Shown one piece after another: positions 1 to 9,066 of a DNA stretch of 64,000 nucleotides. Every line of letters starts with the position of its first letter. The first letter of the stretch is position 1. Position numbers and translations under genes: made by a program. The stretch covers positions 186,001-250,000 of the forward strand of contig NZ_SCNL01000004.1 of assembly GCF_005502745.1 (NCBI RefSeq), read 5' to 3'. Origin of the DNA: Sphingomonas sp. 3P27F8 (GTDB taxonomy: Bacteria > Pseudomonadota > Alphaproteobacteria > Sphingomonadales > Sphingomonadaceae). Below the pieces are notes generated by a model that was not told the origin of the DNA, searched no databases, and saw only the letters and a list, made by a program, of their open reading frames with translations.

Positions 1-706
1 CCGCGCGATAGCGGTAGTTCACAAGTTCCGGCTTACCCGGAACGAAGCCGCTCCGCTCCAGCACGCCCCGGACGAATGCCGGGTCGCCAAATCCGAACGG
101 ACCAGGAACGTACGACAGCGCGCGCGATTCCGCCGGGCCGGCCTCCGCCATCGGCATGGTATCGGGGGACGTGCCGGCGCCCGGGGGGATGACCTCCGAG
201 GTGCCCGCGATGACGTTGACGAGTTGAGCGGCCCAGGGATTGCGGTCGACATCCGCGAAGCAGGAGAAGACAAGCCTTGCTTCATCGGCAAGCAAGCGTC
301 GAATGGCGCGAAATCCCGCGACCGGATCATCGAAGAACATCACGCCGTGCCGCGAAAACGCGAGGTCAAAACGGGCGGCGGGCATCGCGCTGTCCGTCAT
401 TTTCGTGACGTCTGCCACGAAGAAACGAAGATTCGGCGACTGCTTGCCACGAGAATTTGCCACGTCGACGAGGCTCTGAGAAAGATCCACCCCGGTTATC
501 TCAAGATCCGGGCGAGCAGCGGCCAGCGCGAGGCTGGTGACCCCCGCCCCGCACCCGATATCCAGGGCCGCGCCTTGCGCGGGCGCAGCCTCCACGATCG
601 CGGCATCAAACGGCGCAGCAAGGCCCGCGAAGCTCATATCGGTAAGGCGCCAGTCCTGCGCCCATGCGTTGCCCACCGACCCCTGCCACTCGAACGACCC
701 AGTCAT
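1..706 (-). CDS. SAM-dependent class I methyltransferase (3' end cut by window edge)
   Basis: The leftward frame stays open from an ATG at 704-706 to the left edge, about 235 codons, so the C-terminus lies outside the window. Residues near 45-53 read ALDIGCGAG, the glycine-rich SAM-binding motif I of class I methyltransferases. It is followed by an acidic residue ending beta-2 (TGVDLS), and RFDLAFSRHGVMFFDDP matches motifs IV-V of the UbiE/Methyltransf_11 type. An AAAGGGG ribosome site sits just upstream of the start, which supports this ATG. The gene stands alone and its substrate cannot be read from the sequence. Confidence 0.85.
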   Translation of the reverse strand, partial: MTGSFEWQGSVGNAWAQDWRLTDMSFAGLAAPFDAAIVEAAPAQGAALDIGCGAGVTSLALAAARPDLEITGVDLSQSLVDVANSRGKQSPNLRFFVADVTKMTDSAMPAARFDLAFSRHGVMFFDDPVAGFRAIRRLLADEARLVFSCFADVDRNPWAAQLVNVIAGTSEVIPPGAGTSPDTMPMAEAGPAESRALSYVPGPFGFGDPAFVRGVLERSGFVPGKPELVNYRYRA

Positions 707-1011
707 CCGGGAACCCCTTTCGTGGCGCGAGCGGTTCGCTTCGACGCCCTCGCGAGAATACACATCGACGCGTAAACGGAAATACGAACCTTCCGAATCC
801 AACGGTGTCAACACGCGTGCAGACGCGCCCCGCGCGCACCGTCACCTTGCCCAACGACCCACAGCGCTCGTCGGATTCGACATATCACCGGACGATGATG
901 TGAATTGAACGCGCAGAACATAACGAAAGGCCCGCTCCTTTACGGAACGGGCCTTCGCGATTGTTGCGACGGTCGCCCCGCCGCATTGAAACGAATGCAC
1001 CGGGCTAACGA
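707..1011. other. intergenic region between methyltransferase and recA
   Basis: About 305 bases without a convincing gene. It holds the 5' region of the leftward methyltransferase at its left end and the recA terminator hairpin at its right end (listed separately). Short open frames here are fragments with no recognisable motif. Confidence 0.6.
921..955 (-). terminator. rho-independent terminator of recA
   Basis: Arms at 927-938 and 944-955 form a 12-bp stem with a 5-base loop. In the leftward RNA the single mismatch becomes a G-U wobble. The stem is followed on the minus strand by CCTTTCGTTAT, a short U-rich tail. It lies about 57 bases past the recA stop. Confidence 0.8.
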
Positions 1012-2085
1012 TCAAAGATCGTCCTGCTCCGATTCGCCGACCATCAGTTCCTCGCTCAGCCCTTCCGTGCGGGCACGAATCGCGCGCTCCAGTCGCTCGG
1101 CCAGCTCGGGATTGTCGCGCAAAAACTGCTTAGCATTCTCGCGTCCCTGGCCGATCCGAACGCTATCGTAGCTGAACCACGAGCCCGATTTCTCGACCAG
1201 CCCGGCCTTCACGCCCAGATCGATCATCTCGCCGAGCTTCGAAATGCCCTGTCCGAACATGATGTCGAATTCGACCTGTTTGAACGGCGGCGCGACCTTG
1301 TTTTTCACCACCTTCACTCGCACGGTATTGCCGATTGCCTCGTCGCGATCCTTGATCGAGCCGGTCCGCCGGATATCGAGCCGGACCGAGGCGTAGAACT
1401 TCAACGCATTGCCGCCCGTCGTCGTCTCCGGCGATCCATACATCACGCCGATCTTCATGCGGATCTGGTTGATGAAGATGACGAGGCAGCGCGAGCGGCT
1501 GATCGTGCCGGTCAGCTTGCGCAGCGCCTGGCTCATCAACCGCGCCTGCAGGCCGACGTGGCTGTCGCCCATTTCCCCCTCGATCTCCGCGCGGGGGACC
1601 AGCGCCGCAACCGAATCCACGACCAGCACATCGATCGCGTTTGAGCGGACCAACGTATCAACGATCTCAAGTGCCTGCTCGCCCGTATCGGGCTGCGAAA
1701 TAATCAAATCGTTGATGTCGACGCCGAGCTTCTTGGCATAGACCGGATCGAGGGCGTGTTCGGCATCGACGAAAGCCGCGGTGCCACCGACCCGCTGCGC
1801 CTCCGCGATGGCATGAAGCGCCAGCGTCGTCTTACCCGAGCTTTCCGGCCCGTAAATCTCGACGATGCGTCCGCGCGGCAATCCACCAACGCCGAGCGCT
1901 ATATCCAGCCCGAGGCTGCCGGTGGAGACAGTTTCCACCTTCATCGTCTCGCGCTGCCCAAGCTTCATCGCCGAGCCTTTGCCGAAAGCCCGGTCGATCT
2001 GTGCCAATGCGGCGTCAAGCGCCTTCTGACGGTCTGCGTTCGCGATTGCCATGCCGTTATCGATCACCTTGAGGTTGGCGGCCAT
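1012..2085 (-). CDS. recA: Recombinase RecA
   Basis: 357-residue RecA, the usual bacterial length. It binds single-stranded DNA with ATP, drives homologous pairing and strand exchange, and promotes LexA self-cleavage in the SOS response. Walker A is GPESSGKT at residues 79-86. [22 protein letters not shown] and the following [14 protein letters not shown] are the conserved core (Walker B and loop L1 side), and [11 protein letters not shown] is the loop L2 side. The acidic C-terminal tail (ESEQDDL) is typical. It is monocistronic, with an SOS box about 80-90 bases upstream and a terminator downstream. Confidence 0.98.
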   Translation of the reverse strand: MAANLKVIDNGMAIANADRQKALDAALAQIDRAFGKGSAMKLGQRETMKVETVSTGSLGLDIALGVGGLPRGRIVEIYGPESSGKTTLALHAIAEAQRVGGTAAFVDAEHALDPVYAKKLGVDINDLIISQPDTGEQALEIVDTLVRSNAIDVLVVDSVAALVPRAEIEGEMGDSHVGLQARLMSQALRKLTGTISRSRCLVIFINQIRMKIGVMYGSPETTTGGNALKFYASVRLDIRRTGSIKDRDEAIGNTVRVKVVKNKVAPPFKQVEFDIMFGQGISKLGEMIDLGVKAGLVEKSGSWFSYDSVRIGQGRENAKQFLRDNPELAERLERAIRARTEGLSEELMVGESEQDDL

Positions 2086-2161
2086 TGTCTGCCCTCGTCG
2101 CTAGACCATGCGCGTGAACCATTCAACGCGTTCCGCCGTAAGTATCCCATTTGTTCTCATC

Positions 2162-2176
2162 GAACAAGAGGGGAAC
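2162..2176 (-). promoter_or_regulatory. alphaproteobacterial LexA (SOS) box upstream of recA
   Basis: GAAC at 2162-2165, seven bases, then GAAC at 2173-2176. Read on the minus strand this is GTTC-N7-GTTC, the LexA operator known from alphaproteobacteria. It lies 77-91 bases upstream of the recA start. The proximal GTTC forms part of a -35-like TTGTTC, followed 17 bases later by a weak -10-like TACTTA, so LexA would overlap the promoter. The -35/-10 assignment is inference. Confidence 0.8.
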
Positions 2177-2194
2177 AAAATTTCCATGCACTCG

Positions 2195-3034
2195 TCACGT
2201 CAGAGAGGTGGCCAGCGTCCACCAGTCTGGATATCTGGCCGTTATCGCGGCGGCTGAGGACTGTGCGGCGCTGGCGGTGTCAAACAATCCAAAGCACGTC
2301 GCGCCCGAGCCTGACATGCGGGCAAGCGAAACGCCGGGCTGGCGATCGAGCACCGCCAGCACCTCTGCGATCATCGGCACGGCGGCGATCGCAGGGAGAG
2401 AGAGATCGTTGCGGTCATCGGCGGGATCGCCGGAAATCGGCCCGCGATCCTCGCCGTCCCAACCGGAAAAAACCCGCGCGGTCGAAATTGCGACGCCAGG
2501 GTTTACCAGCAGCACCGGCGTTCCGGCATAGCCTGTGACCTGATGCAGATCGTCGCCCCGACCATGGCCAACGGCGCTCATGCCCAGCAGACACGCAGGA
2601 ACGTCAGCACCGAGGCCGGCCGCGATTTCGAACAGGCGCGCATCATCGGCCGCGATGCCATGCAACCGCGCGAGCGCGCGCAACGTCGCCGCCGCATCGG
2701 CAGAGCCCCCGCCGATCCCCGAGGCCACCGGCAGATTTTTTTCAAGCACGATTGCGCATGGCGTCGGTAAATCGAAAGCGGCGCGGAAGTGGTCACGCGC
2801 GCGCGTGACGAGATTGTCTTTCTCGCCAGACAAGGTGGCACCGAAAGGCCCCTCGATCGCAAAACTATCCTGCGCCGCTGGGGACAGGGAGATCAGATCG
2901 CCATCACGACAGAATACGAACAATGTCTCGATATCGTGATAGCCGTCCGGCCGCCGGCGCCGGACATGCAGCGCTAGATTGAGTTTGGCGGGCGCGTGCT
3001 CGACGATCACGGCGCCATTTTCCGCAGTCGTCAC
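2195..3034 (-). CDS. ispE: 4-diphosphocytidyl-2-C-methyl-D-erythritol kinase
   Basis: 279-residue GHMP-family kinase that phosphorylates the 2-hydroxyl of CDP-ME in the MEP route to isoprenoid precursors. The N-terminus has the family start APAKLNLALHV and RPDGYHDIET. The ATP-binding motif PVASGIGGGSADAAA lies near residue 93, and RMSGSGATCFGLF near the C-terminus is the third GHMP motif. The start is GTG, overlapping the stop of the upstream TPR gene as GTGA, so translation is probably coupled. A later start would cut into the N-terminal motif. Confidence 0.95.
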   Translation of the reverse strand: MTTAENGAVIVEHAPAKLNLALHVRRRRPDGYHDIETLFVFCRDGDLISLSPAAQDSFAIEGPFGATLSGEKDNLVTRARDHFRAAFDLPTPCAIVLEKNLPVASGIGGGSADAAATLRALARLHGIAADDARLFEIAAGLGADVPACLLGMSAVGHGRGDDLHQVTGYAGTPVLLVNPGVAISTARVFSGWDGEDRGPISGDPADDRNDLSLPAIAAVPMIAEVLAVLDRQPGVSLARMSGSGATCFGLFDTASAAQSSAAAITARYPDWWTLATSLT

Positions 3035-4650
3035 AGGCCGTCAGTAACCTTCTTTGCGAGGCGATCGCGATCCTTCGCATCCGCCGCCACCTGAGCCGCG
3101 CGCCATGCGTAGCGCGCTTCGTAACGGCGGCCGGCACGCCAATAGGCATCGCCAAGATGTTCGCCGATTTCGGGATTTTCCGGCGCCGCCTGCGCCGCTC
3201 GCTCCAGCAGCGGCAGGGCGTTCGCTAGATCGCCGTTACGGAAATAGGCCCAGCCAAGCGAATCAACGATCGCCGGATCATCCGGGCGCAGCATCATCGC
3301 ACGCTGCAGCATCGCCAGCGCCTTTGGCACATCACCACCATGGGTTATATCACCATAACCGAGATAGTTGAGGACAGACGGCTCGTCGGGCGCGATAGCC
3401 AGGGCGCGCAACAGTGCCTCGCGCGCTGCCGGCCAGTCGTCGCCCTGATCGAGCGCAGCCGCATAATGCAGCCACACGTCCCATTTCGCGGCGCCTGAGG
3501 GTCGCTCTACCAAGCGGCGATAGACTGGCACCGCCAGTTTCGCGCGGTTCGCGGTGAATAGCAGGTCGCCGAGCGTCGCCAGCGATTGGTCCGACGCATC
3601 GCGCGACTGCGCGAGCGGAGCGGCAATGGCAATCGCTTCGTCATATCGCTCCGCGCTCGCCAGGATCGCGATCCGCGCCGACGCCACCGTCGCGCCGTAG
3701 GGGCCAGCCTTGTCGACGCCCGCCAAAACGACCAGCGCACGATCGGTGCGATCGAGCCGCGCGAGCGTTCCGGCGAGCAGCAACCGTGCACGATCGTTGC
3801 CCGGCTCCGCACGTAACGCCCCGCGGGTCAACGTGATCGATAGCGGCCCGGGATCGCCCGCCGCAAGATCATCCGCCAGCCGAACGAAAAGGCGCGTGGC
3901 GCCGAACGCCAGCGTAGGCTTCATTCCCTGCGGCCGCTCGCGGAGGGCAACCACTGGCGCGATATCGCCGTCCAGCAATGCCCGGGCGCGCTCGACCTGC
4001 CCCGCTCCGATCAACAATTGCGCCGCCGCGATGCGCAGATCGACGGCCGCCTGATCGTTGCCCAGAACAGCGCGTAACGCGGCCAGGCCGTCGTCGTAGC
4101 GCCCCCGCGCGATCAGGATCAGCGCGCGGGTTTCATCGTTCAGGCGCTTCGCCACGGCATCGCGGGGACGCTGCGCGAGAATGGCGAGCGGATCGCCGCC
4201 CCGCTCCTGCGCGGCCCAGGCCCGGAGCGGCCCGGCCAGGATCGCGAGCTGCCCGCTGGAAAGCCGCGCGATCGCAGCGTCGGCGGTGGTGAAATCACGC
4301 GCGTGCGCTGCCGAGGCGACCGAGATCAAGGCGCTGTCCGGTGGCGCGTCGCCGATCGCGAGCAGGGCCGCGATCGCACGATCCGTAAGCGCGTCGTCGC
4401 CAACGATCAGCGCCTCGCGATAGGCGCTTTGGGCAACCTCGGCATTGCCCGGCGCATCGGCAAGCGCGGCGACATAACGGCGCACGGACTCGTCACCACT
4501 GCCGTTCGCGGCATCGGCGCGCGCAGCGAGATAGGCAAGCAGCGCCGACGATGCCGTCGCGCGGCTGGCGGCGGCCACGGGCGCCGCCAGCGTCAGGCTC
4601 ACACCGCTTATCAGCAGTATTGCCTTACATATTGGGATAATTCGGCCCAC
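3031..4650 (-). CDS. TPR-repeat protein with signal peptide
   Basis: 539 residues from a GTG at 4648-4650. This start gives a textbook signal peptide (basic MGRIIPICK, hydrophobic AILLISGVSLTLAAP, then VAAA) and has GGAAGG just upstream. It overlaps the 3' end of the ETF-QO gene by 26 bases. Upstream frame extension into that gene is Arg/Ser-rich and not credible. The body is alpha-helical repeats; the last 150 residues contain clear TPR units (for example LGWAYFRNGDLANALPLLER). It precedes ispE and overlaps it. Exact role unknown; likely a periplasmic or envelope-attached scaffold. Confidence 0.8.
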   Translation of the reverse strand: MGRIIPICKAILLISGVSLTLAAPVAAASRATASSALLAYLAARADAANGSGDESVRRYVAALADAPGNAEVAQSAYREALIVGDDALTDRAIAALLAIGDAPPDSALISVASAAHARDFTTADAAIARLSSGQLAILAGPLRAWAAQERGGDPLAILAQRPRDAVAKRLNDETRALILIARGRYDDGLAALRAVLGNDQAAVDLRIAAAQLLIGAGQVERARALLDGDIAPVVALRERPQGMKPTLAFGATRLFVRLADDLAAGDPGPLSITLTRGALRAEPGNDRARLLLAGTLARLDRTDRALVVLAGVDKAGPYGATVASARIAILASAERYDEAIAIAAPLAQSRDASDQSLATLGDLLFTANRAKLAVPVYRRLVERPSGAAKWDVWLHYAAALDQGDDWPAAREALLRALAIAPDEPSVLNYLGYGDITHGGDVPKALAMLQRAMMLRPDDPAIVDSLGWAYFRNGDLANALPLLERAAQAAPENPEIGEHLGDAYWRAGRRYEARYAWRAAQVAADAKDRDRLAKKVTDGL

Positions 4651-6286
4651 CGCCACCTTCCGGCACGACCCAGGTGATATTCTGGGTCGGATCCTTGATA
4701 TCACACGTCTTGCAATGGACGCAGTTCTGCGCGTTGATGACGAAGCGCGGATTGCCTTCCTCCTCACCGACGATCTCATACACACCGGCCGGGCAATAAC
4801 GCTGCGCCGGCTCGTCGAACATCGGCAGGTCGTAATCCACCGGGATCGACGGATCCTTGAGCGTGAGATGGACCGGCTGATCTTCCTCATGATTGGTGTT
4901 CGAAAGGAACACAGACGAAAGCCGGTCGAACGTCAGCACGCCGTCCGGTTTGGGATAGTCGATCTTCCTGACGAGATCCTTGCGCCACAGCGTTTCGTTA
5001 TCCGGGTGATGGTGCAGCGTGAAGGGCACCTTGATGCCTAGATGCTCCAGCCACATCGTGATGCCGGCGAGGCCGGAACCGAGGAAATCGCCGAACTTCT
5101 TCACAAGCGGAACGACATTGCGGACGACCGACAATTCTTTCTTCACCCAGCCTGCTTCGAATGCAGCCGGATATGCCGCGAGTTCATCGCCCTCGCGCTG
5201 CGACAGGATCGCATCGACCGCCGCTTCCGCCGCCATCATGCCGGATTTCATCGCTGTGTGCGTGCCCTTGATACGCGGCACGTTAAGGAAGCCCGCCGTG
5301 TCGCCTATCAGCGCCCCGCCCGGGAACACCAGCTTCGGGATCGACTGCAATCCGCCATCGCTGATCGCGCGCGCGCCATAGCTGACGCGATTGCCGCCCT
5401 TTAACAGCTTCGCGATCTCAGGGTGCGTCTTCCACCGCTGCATCTCCTGAAACGGCGAGAGATGCGGATTGGTATAGTTGAGCCAGGTGACGAAGCCGAT
5501 GCTGACCTGCCCGTTCGCCTGATGATAGATCCAGCCGCCGCCGTTCGATCCGTCCGTCTCCGAAAGCGGCCACCCCTGCGTATGGATTACACGGCCGGGC
5601 TCGTGCAATTCGGGATCGATATCCCACAATTCCTTGACACCGATACCATAGACCTGCGGATCGCTTTCCGCATCAAGATCGAATTGGCGGATAAGCTGTT
5701 TTGTCAAATGTCCGCGACACCCCTCTGAAAAGAAAGTGTATTTCGCATGCAGCTCCAGCCCCGGCTGATAATCGGGCTTGCGCGTGCCATCCCGCGCGAC
5801 GCCCATGTCGCCGGTCGCCACGCCCTTCACCCGACCCTGATCGTCATAGAGAATTTCCGCAGCTGCAAAGCCAGGGAAAATCTCCACGCCGAGTTCGCCC
5901 GCCTTCTCCGCCAGCCAGCGACACAGGTTCCCCAGCGAGCCGGTGTAGGTGCCCTTGTTGTGCATGAAAGGCGGCGTGAGGAAATGCGGCATGTCGAACT
6001 TGCCGCCGCGCGACAGCACCCAATGCTCGTTCTTCTTCACCGGCACTTCCGCCAGCGGGCAGCCATCGTCGCGCCACGTGGGCAGCAGTTCATCAAGACT
6101 GCGCGGATCGATCACCGCGCCCGACAGGATGTGCGCGCCGACTTCTGAGCCCTTTTCGAGCACACATACCGAAATCTCCGCCTCTTTTTCAGCGGCGAGT
6201 TGCTTCAGACGGATCGCCGCGCCAAGGCCTGCGGGGCCGGCGCCGACGATCACCACGTCATAGGGCATCGATTCGCGTTCGCTCAT
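4625..6286 (-). CDS. Electron transfer flavoprotein-ubiquinone oxidoreductase
   Basis: 553 residues from ATG at 6284-6286, chosen because GGGAGAG lies just upstream. It passes electrons from reduced ETF (fed by acyl-CoA and amino-acid dehydrogenases) to ubiquinone at the inner membrane. The FAD-binding dinucleotide fold is DVVIVGAGPAGLGAAIRL near residue 10. The C-terminal segment carries the 4Fe-4S ligands: CPAG followed by CVHCKTCDIKDPTQN. Length matches bacterial ETF-QO. It heads a leftward chain with the TPR gene and ispE. Confidence 0.96.
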   Translation of the reverse strand: MSERESMPYDVVIVGAGPAGLGAAIRLKQLAAEKEAEISVCVLEKGSEVGAHILSGAVIDPRSLDELLPTWRDDGCPLAEVPVKKNEHWVLSRGGKFDMPHFLTPPFMHNKGTYTGSLGNLCRWLAEKAGELGVEIFPGFAAAEILYDDQGRVKGVATGDMGVARDGTRKPDYQPGLELHAKYTFFSEGCRGHLTKQLIRQFDLDAESDPQVYGIGVKELWDIDPELHEPGRVIHTQGWPLSETDGSNGGGWIYHQANGQVSIGFVTWLNYTNPHLSPFQEMQRWKTHPEIAKLLKGGNRVSYGARAISDGGLQSIPKLVFPGGALIGDTAGFLNVPRIKGTHTAMKSGMMAAEAAVDAILSQREGDELAAYPAAFEAGWVKKELSVVRNVVPLVKKFGDFLGSGLAGITMWLEHLGIKVPFTLHHHPDNETLWRKDLVRKIDYPKPDGVLTFDRLSSVFLSNTNHEEDQPVHLTLKDPSIPVDYDLPMFDEPAQRYCPAGVYEIVGEEEGNPRFVINAQNCVHCKTCDIKDPTQNITWVVPEGGGGPNYPNM

Positions 6287-6394
6287 TATTCTCTCCCGAG
6301 CCGCTCGCATCCGGCCGCGATCCGGCAACGTCCTGTCCGTGACCGGCTCTCAAGGGAATTGACCCGCGCGTCAACGCCAATCCTTATACGCGCG

Positions 6395-7156
6395 ATGGGG
6401 GCAGAACAGATTTTCGATTGGGCCGGAGCCGCGGCAAGCACGCTGGAATGGTGGGAAACCGCCGGCGCGGACGTGGTGGTGGGCGACGAGGCATTCGACT
6501 GGCTCGCCACTGCTGAGCCGGAAGTCGTGGCAGCGCAAACGAACCGCTCCGCGCCACAATTCGAGGCGCATGGCGCCCTCGTCACCGTTCCGCCGCGTCC
6601 GCTCGTGATCCCGCCGACGCTGGAGGCGTTCCTCGCCTGGCGAGTCGGCCCGGATGCACCGGAAGCCGCGTGGGGAGCGCCGCTATTCCCGGCAAGCGGC
6701 CCGTCGACCGCCGATCTGATGATCCTTATCGATTGCCCCGACCGCGAGGATCGTGACGGCCTGCTGACGGGCGAAACCGCGCGCCTGTTCGACCGGATGC
6801 TTGCGGCGATCGGGCGCAGCCGCGCGGACGTTCATCTCGCCACGATCGCCGCCGCGCGTCCCAGCGCCGGCCGCTTACCGCGCGAACAGCAGGACGAGTT
6901 ATTCGCCATCGCCCGCCACCACGTGGCGCTGCTCGCCCCAAAAAGACTGCTTATGCTTGGAAATGCGGCGAGTCGTGCGCTGCTTTCGGCGGATGTCGCC
7001 GATGCCCGTGGGCGTTTGCACTCCCTTGACCATAAGGGTGGAAAGAGGACCGAAGCCGTGGCGAGCTATCATCCGCGCCTGTTGCGCGAGCGGCCCATCG
7101 CCAAGGCCGAGGCCTGGAGGGATCTTCAATTGCTGGTGAGGGGGATGCAGGCGTGA
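6395..7156 (+). CDS. Uracil-DNA glycosylase superfamily protein, cluster-less variant
   Basis: 253 residues. The C-terminal half has a family 4/5 UDG-like layout: a strand-loop at residues near 110 (MILIDCPDREDRDGLL) in the place of the catalytic GEAPGxxE loop, KRLLMLGNAA in the middle, and VASYHPRLLRERP where the HP(S) motif sits. The four cysteines that bind the 4Fe-4S cluster in family 4 enzymes are absent; I see only the one Cys in IDC. The normal GEAPG is also lost. Removal of uracil is therefore uncertain. Its stop overlaps the transglycosylase start as GTGA. The start is the ATG before GAEQIFDW; the longer frame lies in the opposite ETF-QO gene. Confidence 0.7.
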   Translation: MGAEQIFDWAGAAASTLEWWETAGADVVVGDEAFDWLATAEPEVVAAQTNRSAPQFEAHGALVTVPPRPLVIPPTLEAFLAWRVGPDAPEAAWGAPLFPASGPSTADLMILIDCPDREDRDGLLTGETARLFDRMLAAIGRSRADVHLATIAAARPSAGRLPREQQDELFAIARHHVALLAPKRLLMLGNAASRALLSADVADARGRLHSLDHKGGKRTEAVASYHPRLLRERPIAKAEAWRDLQLLVRGMQA

Positions 7157-8988
7157 TCGCGAAGCTGGTAGCGGCAGCGGGAATTGGCGCGCTGTCGGCA
7201 GGTTTCGCCTCGGCCGACCCGCTGCCCTCCGCGAGCGCCGTTGGCACGACAGGTGCAACCGCCATCAGCGCCACAGCCTACGCGCCTGTACCGGCGCAAC
7301 TCTCCCCCGAGCAACGCATCGGCTATCGCGCGGTGCTCACTGCAATCCGCGAGCAGCGATGGCAGGACGCACAAATCGGATTGGCGAGCATGGCGCCGGG
7401 GCCGCTCCATTCCTATGCCCTCGCCGAGCTATACACGGCCAAGGGCTCACCGCGCGTCGAGCTTGAGCCGCTGGTGAAGCTGCTCACCGAGGCACCCGAA
7501 TTGCCGCAGGCCGACGCGCTGGCGCGGCTGGCGCGCGCGCGCGGCGGGACCGATCTTCCTCCGCTACCCGGCACGCAGCGACTCATCTGGCAGGATGGCG
7601 CCCCTAACCGCGTCCGCGCCAAGGCGACCCGCAGCGACCTGGTGGCAGCCGATCTCGCGGTGCGGATGCAACCGTATGTGAAGGGCGACATGGGGCGCGA
7701 GGCAGAAACGCTGCTCGAATCCACCAGCGGCCTATCCTCGGAGGCGCAAACCGAATGGACTGCGCGGGTCGCGTGGATCTACTTCCTCCAGGGGCTGGAT
7801 GCCGACGCACGCCGATTGGGCGAGCGCGGCGCGATGGGCGTCGGCGAATGGGCGGTTCAGGCACGCTGGACGGCAGCGCTCTCCGCCTGGCGGGTCGGCG
7901 ATTGCGTCGCTGCCGGCAGCGGTTTCGAAGGGGTGTCGAGCCGTGCGGGCGACACCGATCTGCGCGCGGCTGGCCTTTACTGGGCGGCGCGCGCTGATAT
8001 GCGTTGCGGGCGACCCGACCGGGTGGAACGCCGGCTCAAGAACGCCGCCCAGTTCGGCGAGGCGTTTTACGGGCAGCTTGCGCGCCAGGCGTTGGGGATC
8101 TCGCGACAGATCGTCCAGCCGCAGCGCGTGACAGCGGACTGGGCGTTGCTGGAGCGGCGCCCGAACGTTCGCGTCGCGGCCGCACTGGTTGAGATCGGGG
8201 AGAATGACGCCGCCGATCAGGTGGTTCGCCAGCAGGCACGCATCGGCGCGCCCGAAGAATTCGCCGCGCTCATCCGTCTGACCGAGCAGATGGATCTGCC
8301 GGCGAGCGTGGTGTGGCTCGCCCATAACTGCCCAGCGGGCGTCACCGCGACCGCCGAGGCGCGCTACCCGACACCGAACTGGACGCCCGACACCGGCTGG
8401 CGCGTCGACAAGGCCTTGGTGTGGGCCCACACGCTGCAGGAATCGGGCTTCCGCAACAAAGTAGTCAGCCCGGCCGGGGCCTATGGCCTGATGCAGATTA
8501 TGCCGGCGGCCGCTACGGACTATATGCGCGAGCGCGGCGTATCGGTTGATCGCACCGCCCTCACCCGGCCCTCCACCAACATGGATATCGGCCAGCGCCA
8601 TCTGGAAAAGCTGCGCGACATGGGGCTGACGCAAGGCCTGCTGCCCAAGGTGATCGCGGCCTATAACGCCGGCCCGAAGCCGGTGCAGGACTGGAATGCG
8701 ATCGTTCAGGATGGCGGCGATCCACTGCTTTACATCGAAAGCATCCCTTATTGGGAAACGCGCGGATATGTGACGACCGTGTTGCGCAATTACTGGATGT
8801 ACGAGGCTCAGACCGGTCGCGCTACGTCGGCGAGCCGCACCGCGCTGGCGCAAGGGATGTGGCCGCGTTTTCCCGGCCTGCCCGGCCCGAGCGCGGTGAG
8901 AATCAAGCGTCTCGCGACGCAAACCGCGATAGCGGTTGATGGCCGTGTCAGCGCGGCCTCCTCAACCGTGAGTACCGGCGGTCGCTAA
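7153..8988 (+). CDS. Soluble lytic murein transglycosylase (Slt type)
   Basis: 611 residues starting at GTG coupled to the preceding stop. Signal peptide MIAKLVAAAGIGALSAGFASA. A long alpha-superhelical middle part precedes the C-terminal SLT (GH23) domain, with catalytic Glu about residue 430 in LQESGFRNKVVSPAGAYG, then GLMQIMPAAA and VIAAYNAGP. It cleaves peptidoglycan glycan strands in the periplasm to 1,6-anhydro-muropeptides. The layout follows Slt70. Confidence 0.93.
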   Translation: MIAKLVAAAGIGALSAGFASADPLPSASAVGTTGATAISATAYAPVPAQLSPEQRIGYRAVLTAIREQRWQDAQIGLASMAPGPLHSYALAELYTAKGSPRVELEPLVKLLTEAPELPQADALARLARARGGTDLPPLPGTQRLIWQDGAPNRVRAKATRSDLVAADLAVRMQPYVKGDMGREAETLLESTSGLSSEAQTEWTARVAWIYFLQGLDADARRLGERGAMGVGEWAVQARWTAALSAWRVGDCVAAGSGFEGVSSRAGDTDLRAAGLYWAARADMRCGRPDRVERRLKNAAQFGEAFYGQLARQALGISRQIVQPQRVTADWALLERRPNVRVAAALVEIGENDAADQVVRQQARIGAPEEFAALIRLTEQMDLPASVVWLAHNCPAGVTATAEARYPTPNWTPDTGWRVDKALVWAHTLQESGFRNKVVSPAGAYGLMQIMPAAATDYMRERGVSVDRTALTRPSTNMDIGQRHLEKLRDMGLTQGLLPKVIAAYNAGPKPVQDWNAIVQDGGDPLLYIESIPYWETRGYVTTVLRNYWMYEAQTGRATSASRTALAQGMWPRFPGLPGPSAVRIKRLATQTAIAVDGRVSAASSTVSTGGR

Positions 8989-9066
8989 GCTGATTGGGCG
9001 CCGCGAGCTCAATGACGGTGTGCTCCAATCGGAGATGTTGTACCGGCCATACGCGTCGTTACCGCT

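Noticed and set aside
7732..8922. A 396-codon frame on the minus strand opposite the lytic transglycosylase
   Set aside because: It mirrors the coding bias of the real gene, lacks a ribosome site and has no recognisable domain.
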